Shown: piece after piece, positions 25,835 to 33,725 of the stretch | Layout of the letters: each line of letters opens with the position of its first letter | Numbering within the stretch: position 1 is the first letter of the stretch | Assembly (NCBI RefSeq): GCF_003633755.1 | Contig: NZ_RBIL01000002.1 | Span: 558,001-622,000 of the forward strand | Direction of reading: 5' to 3' | Length of the DNA: 64,000 nucleotides | From: Solirubrobacter pauli | GTDB taxonomy: Bacteria > Actinomycetota > Thermoleophilia > Solirubrobacterales > Solirubrobacteraceae | Made by a program: the position numbers and the translations under genes | The notes under the pieces: model-generated | Told to the model about the DNA's origin: nothing | Database searches by the model: none | The model's input: only the letters and a program-made list of their open reading frames with translations

Positions 25835-26751
25835 CCCTCGTCGCCGACCACCTGACGGTCCGGCTGTACCCGGCGCGCGGCGCGGTGCACGCGGTCGACG
25901 ACGTGTCCTGGCGCCTGGAGCCGGGGCGCACGCTGGCGATCGTGGGGGAGAGCGGCTCCGGCAAGACCGTGATGTCGCTCGCGCCGCTCGGCCTGCTCCC
26001 GCCGGGCGTGAGCGCGGACATCGGCGGCAGCGTCACGCTCGACGGCGCCCCGCCGGTGCTCGGGAGCGACGTCGGGGTGGTCTTCCAGGACCCGCCGAGC
26101 GCGCTCAACCCACTCCGACGCGTCGGCGCGCAGGTCGTCGACGCCGCGCGGCTGCCGCGCCGGGCCCGCCGGGCCCGCGCGATCGAGCTGCTCGACCTCG
26201 TCGGGCTCCCGGACCCGGCGCGGGCCGCGGACGTCTACCCGCACGAGCTGTCGGGCGGCATGCTCCAGCGGGCGATGATCGCGGGCGCCTTGGCCGGCGA
26301 GCCGCGGGTGCTGATCGCCGACGAGCCGACGACCGCGCTCGACGCGAGCATGCAGGAGCAGGTCCTGGACGTGCTCGCCGACCTGCAGCGGCGGCTCGGC
26401 CTCGCGCTGCTGCTGATCACGCACGACATCGGCGTGGTCGCCCGGATGGCCGACGACGTGGCCGTGATGTACGCCGGCCGGATCGTCGAGCAGGGCCCGG
26501 CGACCCGCGTCCTCGACGCGCCCGAGCACCCGTACACGCAGGGCCTGCTCGCCGCGGTCCCGACGGCGGACGCCGCGCCCGGCACCCGCTTCGTCGGGCT
26601 CGACGGCGCGCCGCCCGACCTGACGACGCGGATCGCGGGCTGCGCCTTCGCGCCGCGCTGCCCGCTCGCCGTCGACCGCTGCACGGCCGAGCGGCCCGAG
26701 CTGGTCGACGGCGTCTCCTGCCACGTGAGGACCCATGCTCGTAGTCGATGA
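25831..26751 (+). CDS. ABC transporter ATP-binding protein, NikD/DppD type
   Basis: 306 aa ATPase. Walker A is GESGSGKTV, the Q-loop is VVFQDPPSALNP, the signature is LSGGMLQRAMIAGAL and Walker B is VLIADEPTTALD. The C-terminal Cys-rich stretch CAFAPRCPLAVDRC is the oligopeptide/nickel ATPase tail motif. The start is GTG 25831, overlapping the permease stop. It overlaps the next ATPase gene by 17 nt. Confidence 0.92.
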   Translation: MTLVADHLTVRLYPARGAVHAVDDVSWRLEPGRTLAIVGESGSGKTVMSLAPLGLLPPGVSADIGGSVTLDGAPPVLGSDVGVVFQDPPSALNPLRRVGAQVVDAARLPRRARRARAIELLDLVGLPDPARAADVYPHELSGGMLQRAMIAGALAGEPRVLIADEPTTALDASMQEQVLDVLADLQRRLGLALLLITHDIGVVARMADDVAVMYAGRIVEQGPATRVLDAPEHPYTQGLLAAVPTADAAPGTRFVGLDGAPPDLTTRIAGCAFAPRCPLAVDRCTAERPELVDGVSCHVRTHARSR

Positions 26752-27391
26752 CGTCCGTGTGCGCTTCGGCGCGGTGACCGCGGTCGACGGCGTGTCGCTC
26801 ACGCTCGCGCCCGGGGAGATCCTCGGGCTCGTCGGCGACTCGGGCTGTGGCAAGACGACGCTCGCGCGCGTCATCGTCGGGCTCGAGCGTCCGCAGTCCG
26901 GCCGCGTCTTCCTCGACGGCGAGGAGCTGCTCCCGCGTCGCCGCGCGTTGCGCCGGCGCGTGCAGCTCGTGTTCCAGGACCCGGAGTCGTCGCTCAGCCC
27001 GCGCTGGACGATCGGGAGGACGCTGGAGGAGCCGCTGCAGCTGGCGGGCCTGGGCAACCGCGCCGAGCGCGTGGCCCGCGTCGGCGAGCTGCTCGAGCTC
27101 GTCGGGCTGCCGCAGGCGTTCGCCGCGCGCCACCCGCGCGCGCTCAGCGGCGGTCAACGCCAGCGGATCGGCATCGCCCGCGCGCTCGCCTCGGCGCCCG
27201 ACGTGCTCGTCTGCGACGAGCCGGTCTCCTCGCTCGACGTGTCCGTCCGCGCGCAGGTGATGAACGTGCTGCTCGAGCTGCGCGACGAGCTCGGGCTCAG
27301 CGTTCTGCTGATCGCGCACGACGCGGTGCTGGTGCACCAGGCGTCCGACCGAGTGCTCGCCATGCGAGCGGGAGCGCTGCTGCCAGGCTGA
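26735..27391 (+). CDS. ABC transporter ATP-binding protein, NikE/DppF type, short
   Basis: 218 aa ATPase with Walker A GDSGCGKTT, Q-loop LVFQDPESSLSPRW, signature LSGGQRQRIGIARAL and Walker B VLVCDEPVSSLD. It ends soon after the H-loop (IAHDAVLVHQ), so the usual 40-50 residue tail of NikE/DppF is missing. Its last 95 bp overlap the convergent HupE copy 2 gene. All catalytic motifs are present, so it is probably active. Confidence 0.9.
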   Translation: MLVVDDVRVRFGAVTAVDGVSLTLAPGEILGLVGDSGCGKTTLARVIVGLERPQSGRVFLDGEELLPRRRALRRRVQLVFQDPESSLSPRWTIGRTLEEPLQLAGLGNRAERVARVGELLELVGLPQAFAARHPRALSGGQRQRIGIARALASAPDVLVCDEPVSSLDVSVRAQVMNVLLELRDELGLSVLLIAHDAVLVHQASDRVLAMRAGALLPG

Positions 27392-28223
27392 TCACGAGCG
27401 CCTCGGCGGCGACGACGCCGAGGGCGAAGCCGAGGAGCGCGTCGCCGGTGGGCACCTGGACGGCGAGCGCGAGGCCGTGCGCGAGCGCGAGCGCGAACAC
27501 CGCCCAGAGCTGCGCGCGGCCGGAGATCCCCAGCACCGGCAGCGCGGCGACCGCGACGACCGAGGCGACGGTCACCAGCTCGATCGTCCGCTCGGGCACG
27601 TTCACGACGCCCTCGACGGCCAGCACCAGCGCCAGCAGCGTCGCCGCGACGGCACTCCCGGCGAGCAGGGCGAGCTCGCGCCCGGTGCGCGCCCCGAGCA
27701 GGAGGATGGCGAGGAACAGCACGTGCTCCCACCCGGTCACGAGGCTCTCGAAGCCGTCGCGCACCCAGCGCGGGAACTTCGGGCTCGTCGACTCCAGCAG
27801 CGTGTGGTCGGCGTCGAAGCGGAACATGCCGCTGGCGCCGCCGAGCGCGTAGTCGGTGGCGCTGGCGACGAGCGTCTCGTTGATCACGGCGAACGTGCCG
27901 GCCTCCTGCGGGCACGAGAAGCGCATCTCCACGCGCGCATACGGCTCCACGCCGTCGCGGCGCACGGGCGTCGCCTCGTGCATGCCGCCCGGGCAGGACT
28001 CCGCGTCGACCGAGAGCCGCAGGTTGTTCGCCAGGTAGCCGGCGATCTCTTCCTTGGTCTCGCCACCGGCCAGGCTGGTGAGCTCCTCGCCCGGGATGCC
28101 GAGCACCCAGGAGATCCGAGTGCCGTCCTGACGGATCTCGGCCACGCCGGGCCGGTCCACCGCCGCGGCGGCGGTCGCGTGGAGGAGCAGGGCGAGCAGC
28201 AGGGCGATGACGGCGGGTCTCAT
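27297..28223 (-). CDS. HupE/UreJ-like membrane protein, copy 2 (altered ligand motifs)
   Basis: 308 aa paralogue of the gene at 21415-22395, with a signal peptide (VIALLLALLLHATAAAA) and an external domain. The helix motifs are changed: DGFESLVTGWEHVLFL replaces the EHxxxGWDH form, and SAVAATLLAL replaces the AHS motif, so two candidate metal-binding His residues are lost. HGLALAV near the end keeps its His. The ATG at 28223 is preferred to the in-frame GTG at 28235 because it matches copy 1 in spacing to the shared upstream element. Confidence 0.78.
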   Translation of the reverse strand: MRPAVIALLLALLLHATAAAAVDRPGVAEIRQDGTRISWVLGIPGEELTSLAGGETKEEIAGYLANNLRLSVDAESCPGGMHEATPVRRDGVEPYARVEMRFSCPQEAGTFAVINETLVASATDYALGGASGMFRFDADHTLLESTSPKFPRWVRDGFESLVTGWEHVLFLAILLLGARTGRELALLAGSAVAATLLALVLAVEGVVNVPERTIELVTVASVVAVAALPVLGISGRAQLWAVFALALAHGLALAVQVPTGDALLGFALGVVAAEALVISLAAALPLAWRALGRTPGAPAPRRARSAER

Positions 28224-28258
28224 GACGGCCGCCACTCTCTCAGCGGGTCGTGATCGTC

Positions 28259-28267
28259 CTGTTACCG
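28259..28267 (-). promoter_or_regulatory. Shared HupE upstream element, site 2
   Basis: CGGTAACAG on the minus strand, 35 nt before the ATG at 28223, in nearly the same position as in front of HupE copy 1. Confidence 0.4.
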
Positions 28268-28292
28268 GGTCGTGACGTCACGAGTCCGTAAC
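28261..28292. promoter_or_regulatory. 32-bp hyphenated palindrome, probable operator
   Basis: The two 16-bp arms match at 13 of 16 positions (outer GTTAC/GTAAC, inner perfect 12-bp palindrome CGTGACGTCACG). It lies between the divergent HupE copy 2 and phosphatase genes. The regulator is unknown. Confidence 0.45.
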
Positions 28293-28356
28293 GGGCTCAG
28301 AGTTCTCTCACGAAAGACTCGCCGCGGTCACACCGAACGATCACCCAAGGAGGGTC

Positions 28357-30126
28357 ATGAACGCACCGGTTGCACACCGGGCGCTTCTCGGCGCCGCGCT
28401 CACCGCGGCGCTGTTCGCGGCAGGCATCAACGTCGCGCAGTCTCAGAGCGAACCGACCCCGGCCTACCCGGCCGCGGAGAAGCACAAGCCGACCACGCTG
28501 GCGGACCGCATCGTGCTCACGCACGAGGCCGACCCGTCGAACTCGCAGTCGGTCACGTGGCGTACGGACACGACCGTCAAGACCGCTCAGGCGCAGATCG
28601 CGAAGTCCGCCGGGGGGCCGGGCTTCAAGTCGAGCGCGACGACGGTCCTCGCCACGCGCAACGTCCAGCAGACCTCGAGCCTTGGTGCCGAGACCGTGTT
28701 CCACACGGTGCGGTTCACGGGCCTCGAGCCGAAGACGCAGTACCTCTACCGTCTCGGCGACGGCACGAACTGGAGCGAGTGGTACGAGTTCGAGACCGCT
28801 GCGGCCACGGCCGAGCCGTTCTCGTTCGTCTACTACGGCGACGCGCAGAACGACATCCAGGAGCACTGGAGCCGCCTCGTCCGCAAGTCCTACATGGACG
28901 CGCCGGAGGCCAAGCTCTTCGTCCACGCCGGCGACCTCGTCGACACGTCGAACAACGACGGCCAGTGGGGCGAGTGGTTCAAGGCCGCGGGCTTCGTGAA
29001 CGGCATGAAGCCGTCGATCGCCGTGCCCGGCAACCACGAGTACTCCGGCACGACGCTGGCGCCGTACTGGCGCACGCAGTTCGCGTTCCCGGACAACGGC
29101 CCGACGCAGGGCACGCCCGCCGTCATCGACGCGCTCAAGGGCACCGTGTTCTACACGGACTACCAGGGCGTGCGCTTCATCGCGCTCAACTCGAACGTCT
29201 CGGCCGTGGCCTCCGCGCTGCGCCCGGAGTTCCTCGAGATCCAGCGCGCCTGGCTCGAGAGCGTGCTGCAGAACAACCCGAACAAGTGGACGGTCGCGAC
29301 CTTCCACCACCCGATGTTCTCGACGGCCGAAGGCCGGAACAACCCGTCCCAGCGCGCTTCGTGGCTGCCGGTGTTCGAGAAGTACGGCGTCGACCTGGTC
29401 CTCCAGGGCCACGACCACTCCTACGGCCGCGGCAACATGGCCGAGGGCACCACGACCCAGACCGGCACGTCGATCTACGTCGTCTCCGTCTCCGGGCCGA
29501 AGATGTACGAGGCCAACGATCTCAACTGGACGTCCAACGGCGCCATCGCCAAGAAGATCGGCATGAACACCCAGCTGTTCCAGGTGATCTCCGTCGACGG
29601 CGAGACGCTCAAGTACAAGTCCAAGGACGCCACGGGCAAGCTCTACGACGACTTCACGATCTCCAAGCCGGCCACCGGCCCGAAGGTGATCACGGAGAAC
29701 CTCGAGAGCACCAAGCCCGCCAACGTCGGCGGCTCGGTCCCGAACACGCTCTCGCTCTCGCTGGGCACGCCCGGCACGCTCGGCGCCTTCATCCCAGGGG
29801 TCGGCAAGAGCTACGAGGCCACCACCGAGGTCACGGTCACCAGCACCGCGGCCGAGGCCACGCTGTCCGTCGTCGACCCGTCGACGAACCAGCCGGGCAA
29901 GCTCGTCAACGGCACGTTCGCGCTCGCGCAGCCGCTCGAGGCGGCCGTGAACGGCGCCTTCGCCCCGGTCACGGGCACGCCGTCCGCGCTGCACACCTGG
30001 GCCGGGCCGGTCGCCAACGACAAGCTCAACCTGCAGTTCAAGCAGACCATCGGCGCCGACGAGGCGCTGCGCACCGGCTCCTACTCGAAGCCGCTGACGC
30101 TGACGCTCTCGACGACGACCCCGTAG
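28357..30126 (+). CDS. Secreted purple acid phosphatase family metallophosphoesterase
   Basis: 589 aa. After a signal peptide (about residues 1-28) comes the purple acid phosphatase N-terminal Ig/fibronectin-like domain (DRIVLTHEADPSNSQSVTW). The catalytic domain has the metal motifs in order: YYGDAQND, VHAGDLVD, PGNHEYSG, FHHPMFS and GHDHSYGRG. It should release phosphate from organic esters outside the cell with a Fe-metal centre. A C-terminal domain of about 150 residues follows, Ser/Thr-rich with a beta-sandwich look. AAGGAGG lies 5 nt before the ATG. A PiT phosphate transporter lies 34 kb away at the window's end. Confidence 0.9.
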   Translation: MNAPVAHRALLGAALTAALFAAGINVAQSQSEPTPAYPAAEKHKPTTLADRIVLTHEADPSNSQSVTWRTDTTVKTAQAQIAKSAGGPGFKSSATTVLATRNVQQTSSLGAETVFHTVRFTGLEPKTQYLYRLGDGTNWSEWYEFETAAATAEPFSFVYYGDAQNDIQEHWSRLVRKSYMDAPEAKLFVHAGDLVDTSNNDGQWGEWFKAAGFVNGMKPSIAVPGNHEYSGTTLAPYWRTQFAFPDNGPTQGTPAVIDALKGTVFYTDYQGVRFIALNSNVSAVASALRPEFLEIQRAWLESVLQNNPNKWTVATFHHPMFSTAEGRNNPSQRASWLPVFEKYGVDLVLQGHDHSYGRGNMAEGTTTQTGTSIYVVSVSGPKMYEANDLNWTSNGAIAKKIGMNTQLFQVISVDGETLKYKSKDATGKLYDDFTISKPATGPKVITENLESTKPANVGGSVPNTLSLSLGTPGTLGAFIPGVGKSYEATTEVTVTSTAAEATLSVVDPSTNQPGKLVNGTFALAQPLEAAVNGAFAPVTGTPSALHTWAGPVANDKLNLQFKQTIGADEALRTGSYSKPLTLTLSTTTP

Positions 30127-30137
30127 TCGCCGTCTCG

Positions 30138-30170
30138 GGCGGGCCCGCCCCTGCGTGGGGCGGGCCCGTC
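30138..30170. terminator. GC-rich bidirectional hairpin
   Basis: GGGCCCGCCCC (30141-30151) and its exact complement (30157-30167) close a 5-nt loop, with three further pairs outside. It lies between the convergent phosphatase and metE genes. There is no T tract, so termination strength is uncertain. Confidence 0.7.
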
Positions 30171-30178
30171 GCGGGCGT

Positions 30179-32386
30179 TCAGACGCGCACGGCGGCGCGC
30201 CGCCGCTGCGCCGCGGCCACGAGGTGGGTGAGGGCCGGGCGCACCTCGGCCCAGCCGCGGGTCTTCAGGCCACAGTCCGGGTTCACCCACAGCCGCTCGC
30301 GCCCGACCCGCCGCTCGGCGAGCTCCAGCAGGCGCTCGAGCTCCTCGACGGACGGGATCCGGGGCGAGTGGATGTCGTACAGGCCCGGCCCGATCTCGTT
30401 CGGGTAGTCGAGCTCGCCGGCGAACGCGTCGAGCACCTCCATGTCCGAGCGGGAGGCCTCGATCGACAGCACGTCGGCGTCCAGGCGCACGATGTGCTCC
30501 ATCATCTCGTTGAACTCCGAGTAGCACATGTGGGTGTGGATCTGGGTGTCCGGCCGGGCGGTCGCGACCGTCAGCCGGAAGGCGTCGACGGCCCAGCGGA
30601 CGTAGGCGTCCTGGTCCGCGCGCCGGAGCGGCAGGCCCTCACGGAGCGCGGCCTCGTCGACCTGGATCGCGAACGCGCCGGCGGCCTCGAGGTCGCGGAC
30701 CTCGTCCTGGATCGCGAGCGCGAGCTGCGTGCACGTCTCCCCGCGCGGCTGGTCGTCGCGCACGAACGACCACTGCAGGATCGTCACCGGGCCGGTGAGC
30801 ATGCCCTTCATCGGCTTCTCGGTCAGGGACTGCGCGTGCTGCCACCAGCGGACGGTCATCGGCTGCGGGCGCGAGACGTCGCCGTACAGGATCGGTGGCT
30901 TCACGCAGCGCGATCCGTACGACTGCACCCAGCCGAACCGCGAGAACGCGAACCCGTCCAGCTGCTCGCCGAAGTACTCGACCATGTCGTTGCGCTCGGG
31001 CTCGCCGTGGACGAGCACGTCCAGGCCGACCTGCTCCTGGTGGCTGACGACCTCGGCGATCTGCGCGCGCAGGAAGCGCTCGTAGGCCTCCGGCGCGAGC
31101 GTGCCGGCCTTCAGGTCACGCCGCGCGGCCCGGATCTCCGGCGTCTGCGGGAACGAGCCGATCGTGGTCGTGGGCAGCTCGGGCAGCGGGACCCGCGCGC
31201 GCTGCGCGGCGTGGCGCTCCGGGAAGGGCGCGCTGCGGGCGTAGTCGGCGGGGGAGAGACCCCCGGCGCGCCCGCGGACGGCCGGGTCGTTGGTGTGACC
31301 GGACGTGCGCCGGGCGCTGACGACGGCACGCGCGGGGGCGAGCAGCGCGTCGCGGTCGCCGTCGAGCGCGGCCGCCAGCGTGCGCAGCTCGGCGAGCTTC
31401 TCGTCGCGGAACGCGAGCCACGGGCGGATCTCCGCGTCCAGCCCGGTCTCACGCGCGGCCGAGTAGGGCACGTGCAGCAGCGAGCACGACGGCGCGACCG
31501 TCACGCGGTCGGTGCCGAGGGCGGCGACCGCGGCGTCGATGCGCTCCAGCGCGACGTCCAGGTCGGCCGCCCACACGTTGCGGCCGTCGATCACGCCGAG
31601 CGAGAGCCGCCCGGTGACGGCGCGCAGCGCGGCGCCGAGCTGCTGCGGGGCCCGCACGAGGTCGAGGTGCAGCTCGGCCGCGGGCAGCGTGAAGACGACC
31701 GGGTCCGCCGGGGCGAAGTAGGTCGCGAGGCAGAGGTCGATCGGTGCCCTGGTGAGCTCGGCGAACGCCTCGGCGTACTCGGCCGCCGGGACGTCGTCGA
31801 GCGCGAGGCCGGGCTCGTCGAGCTGGACCTCGGTCGCGCCGGCGGCGGCGAGCTCGCGCAGCAGCTCCGCGTAGACCGGGACGAGCGCGGAGAGCGGCGG
31901 CTTCGTGCCCTTCGACAGCCGCAGGAACGTGTACGGGCCGATCACGACCGGCCGCGTCATGAGGCCCAGCGCGGCGGCCTCGCGCAGCGGGCCGGTCCAG
32001 TGCTCGGCACGCAGCGCGAAGGGCTGGTCGGCGCGCAGCTCGGGCACGAGGTAGTGGTAGTTCGTGTCGAACCACTTCGTCATCTCCAGCGGCGGCCGCG
32101 TCGCGGTGCCGCGGGCGTGGGCGAAGTAGTCCTCCAGCGTCTCGCCGTCGACCACGCCGAGCGCCCACGCGGTGTCGAGCATCTGGTCGTAGAAGCTGAA
32201 GTCGCCGGACGGGACGACGTCGATCCCGGCCGCGGCGGCCTGCTCCCAGCCCGCGCGGCGCAGCTCGCGCGCCGTCGCCTCCAGCGCCTCGGCGTCGTCG
32301 CGGCCGGCCCAGAAGGCCTCCAGCGCGAACTTCAGCTCGCGGTCGGGCCCCACGCGCGGTAGCCCGAGAACGGCAGTACGTGCCAT
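30179..32386 (-). CDS. metE: Cobalamin-independent methionine synthase
   Basis: 735 aa MetE, which transfers a methyl group from 5-methyltetrahydropteroyltri-glutamate to homocysteine in the cytosol. The N-terminal domain opens ARTAVLGLPRVGPDRELKFALE. The C-terminal catalytic barrel has TTTIGSFPQTPEIR and the zinc ligands HTHMCYSEF (His and Cys) and WVNPDCGLKTR (Cys). The ATG at 32386 gives the family N-terminus; the longer in-frame reading to 32551 runs into the riboswitch. Control by the cobalamin riboswitch upstream means repression when B12 is plentiful, which implies a B12-dependent MetH elsewhere. Confidence 0.96.
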   Translation of the reverse strand: MARTAVLGLPRVGPDRELKFALEAFWAGRDDAEALEATARELRRAGWEQAAAAGIDVVPSGDFSFYDQMLDTAWALGVVDGETLEDYFAHARGTATRPPLEMTKWFDTNYHYLVPELRADQPFALRAEHWTGPLREAAALGLMTRPVVIGPYTFLRLSKGTKPPLSALVPVYAELLRELAAAGATEVQLDEPGLALDDVPAAEYAEAFAELTRAPIDLCLATYFAPADPVVFTLPAAELHLDLVRAPQQLGAALRAVTGRLSLGVIDGRNVWAADLDVALERIDAAVAALGTDRVTVAPSCSLLHVPYSAARETGLDAEIRPWLAFRDEKLAELRTLAAALDGDRDALLAPARAVVSARRTSGHTNDPAVRGRAGGLSPADYARSAPFPERHAAQRARVPLPELPTTTIGSFPQTPEIRAARRDLKAGTLAPEAYERFLRAQIAEVVSHQEQVGLDVLVHGEPERNDMVEYFGEQLDGFAFSRFGWVQSYGSRCVKPPILYGDVSRPQPMTVRWWQHAQSLTEKPMKGMLTGPVTILQWSFVRDDQPRGETCTQLALAIQDEVRDLEAAGAFAIQVDEAALREGLPLRRADQDAYVRWAVDAFRLTVATARPDTQIHTHMCYSEFNEMMEHIVRLDADVLSIEASRSDMEVLDAFAGELDYPNEIGPGLYDIHSPRIPSVEELERLLELAERRVGRERLWVNPDCGLKTRGWAEVRPALTHLVAAAQRRRAAVRV

Positions 32387-32458
32387 GAAGATCCTGCTCC
32401 TGATGATCCGAGCGGCCCATGCTCGCGAGGCCGCGGTTGTCGGTGCCCCGGTCGGGGC

Positions 32459-32618
32459 GGAGTCGACAGGTCTTCGGGCTTGGACGCGATCGAGGCGGCC
32501 GCCTTCCCAGGCATGTGCCCAGTGGCGTGTGGCCGCGTCGCACGTCCCCACCGCTGCGCGCCAGCTCCGGATTCTGAACCGGATTCCCTGACCCGTTGCT
32601 TCGGGTGCGATCGACTCC
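32459..32618 (-). ncRNA. Cobalamin (B12) riboswitch upstream of metE
   Basis: Read on the minus strand, an 8-bp closing stem pairs GGAGTCGA (32611-32618) with TCGACTCC (32459-32466). Inside are the conserved blocks in order: GGGAATCCGGT, AATCCGGAGCTG with CGCAGCGGT, the B12 box GCCACTG (32520-32526), CTGGGAAGGCGG, and CCCGAAGACCTG near the 3' end. These match the cobalamin riboswitch consensus as I know it. The aptamer ends 72 nt before the metE ATG. Confidence 0.9.
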
Positions 32619-32636
32619 GGGGCGAAGCCTACCGGC

Positions 32637-32649
32637 TAGGCTGGGTTGC
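32637..32649 (+). promoter_or_regulatory. -10 hexamer for leaderless thioesterase transcript
   Basis: TAGGCT (32637-32642) is 7 nt before the ATG at 32650, with no Shine-Dalgarno sequence. Confidence 0.45.
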
Positions 32650-33138
32650 ATGACGCAACGCGCCCGCACGTTCACCTGGGCCGATCCGATGGCCACGGCG
32701 CAGGCCGCGGCCGAGCTGCCCGGGATCGACGCCATCCGCAAGATCGCCGCGGGCGAGCTGCCACCCCCGCCGATCGCGTCGCTGCTGGACTTCGAGATCG
32801 CGCTGGTGGAGCCGGGGCGCGTCGTCTTCGCGGTCGAGCCGACGGAGTGGATGTACAACCCGATCGGGTCGGTGCACGGCGGCGTCGCGGCCACGCTGCT
32901 GGACTCGGCGCTCGGGTGCGCGATCCACACGATGCTCGCGGCGGGGCAGCGCTACACGACGACCGATCTCCAGGTCCGCTACCTGCGCGCGATGAGCGAC
33001 CGCACCGGCCGGGTGCTGGCGGACGCGAAGGTCGTGCACGTCGGGCGCAAGCTGGCGACCGCCGAGGGACGCCTGTACGCGGAGGGCGACGATGAGCGAC
33101 TGTTCGCGCACGGGACCACCAGCTGCTTGATCCTCTGA
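32650..33138 (+). CDS. PaaI-type hotdog-fold thioesterase
   Basis: 162 aa. The hotdog helix motif NPIGSVHGGVAATLLDSALG holds the catalytic-site HGG and Asp. TTTDLQVRYLRAM and the late strand (GRKLATAEGRLY) complete the fold. It probably hydrolyses small acyl- or aryl-CoA thioesters; the substrate is unknown. The ATG at 32650 is chosen because it sits 7 nt behind a -10 hexamer; the in-frame upstream start at 32596 would lie inside the opposite-strand riboswitch. Confidence 0.88.
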   Translation: MTQRARTFTWADPMATAQAAAELPGIDAIRKIAAGELPPPPIASLLDFEIALVEPGRVVFAVEPTEWMYNPIGSVHGGVAATLLDSALGCAIHTMLAAGQRYTTTDLQVRYLRAMSDRTGRVLADAKVVHVGRKLATAEGRLYAEGDDERLFAHGTTSCLIL

Positions 33139-33173
33139 GAACCGTTTCCGCGTCCGGTGGCAATGAGCGGGCA

Positions 33174-33725
33174 GTGTTGTCCACGCTCGAAAGACCGGAC
33201 GCGAGGCTGATCGCCGCGTCCCTGACGGACCCGGCCGCGTTCGCCGCCGTGTTCGACCGCCACTGGGCGGCCATCCACCGCTACTGCACGAGCCGGGCAC
33301 CGTCGGTGGGGGAGGACCTCGCCGCGGAGACGTTCCGGATCGCGTTCGACGAGCGCGCCAAGTACGACCCGCGCTACGACGACGCCCGGCCCTGGCTGTA
33401 CGGCATCGCCACGAACCTGCTGCGGCGGTTCTTCCGCGACGCCGCCCGTGCCTCGGCACCCCCGGTCACCCGTGAGGGCGGCTTCGAGGACGCGGCGCTC
33501 GGCCGCGTCGAAGCCGCCGCGCTCGGCCCCGCCCTGGCCGCCGCGTTGGCGACGGTCGCTCCCGCCGACCGCGACGCCTTGCTCCTGCACGCCTGGGCGG
33601 AGCTCACCTACACCGAGATCGCCCACGCGACCGGCGTGCCCGTCGGCACCGTCCGGTCCCGCATCCACCGCGCCCGCACCCTGCTGCGCACCCACCTCGA
33701 GAGGACCCGCGATGAACGAGCTTGA
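33174..33725 (+). CDS. ECF-type RNA polymerase sigma factor
   Basis: 183 aa. Region 2 runs through PAAFAAVFDRHWAAIHRYC and EDLAAETFRIAFDERAKYD to ARPWLYGIATNLLRRFFR. Region 4 is DRDALLLHAWAELTYTEIAHATGVPVGTVRSRIHRARTLL, a clear helix-turn-helix. It redirects RNA polymerase to a stress-type regulon. The start is GTG 33174. It overlaps the next gene by 14 nt, a common arrangement for a sigma factor and its membrane partner. Confidence 0.92.
   Translation: MLSTLERPDARLIAASLTDPAAFAAVFDRHWAAIHRYCTSRAPSVGEDLAAETFRIAFDERAKYDPRYDDARPWLYGIATNLLRRFFRDAARASAPPVTREGGFEDAALGRVEAAALGPALAAALATVAPADRDALLLHAWAELTYTEIAHATGVPVGTVRSRIHRARTLLRTHLERTRDERA

Noticed and set aside
28224-28356. PhoP box before the purple acid phosphatase
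   Set aside because: No direct repeats of GTTCACC-type 11-mers; only scattered partial matches.
33139-33173. Autoregulatory ECF promoter (GAAC ... CGTC) before the sigma factor gene
   Set aside because: GAACC and CGTCC are only 7 nt apart instead of about 16-17.
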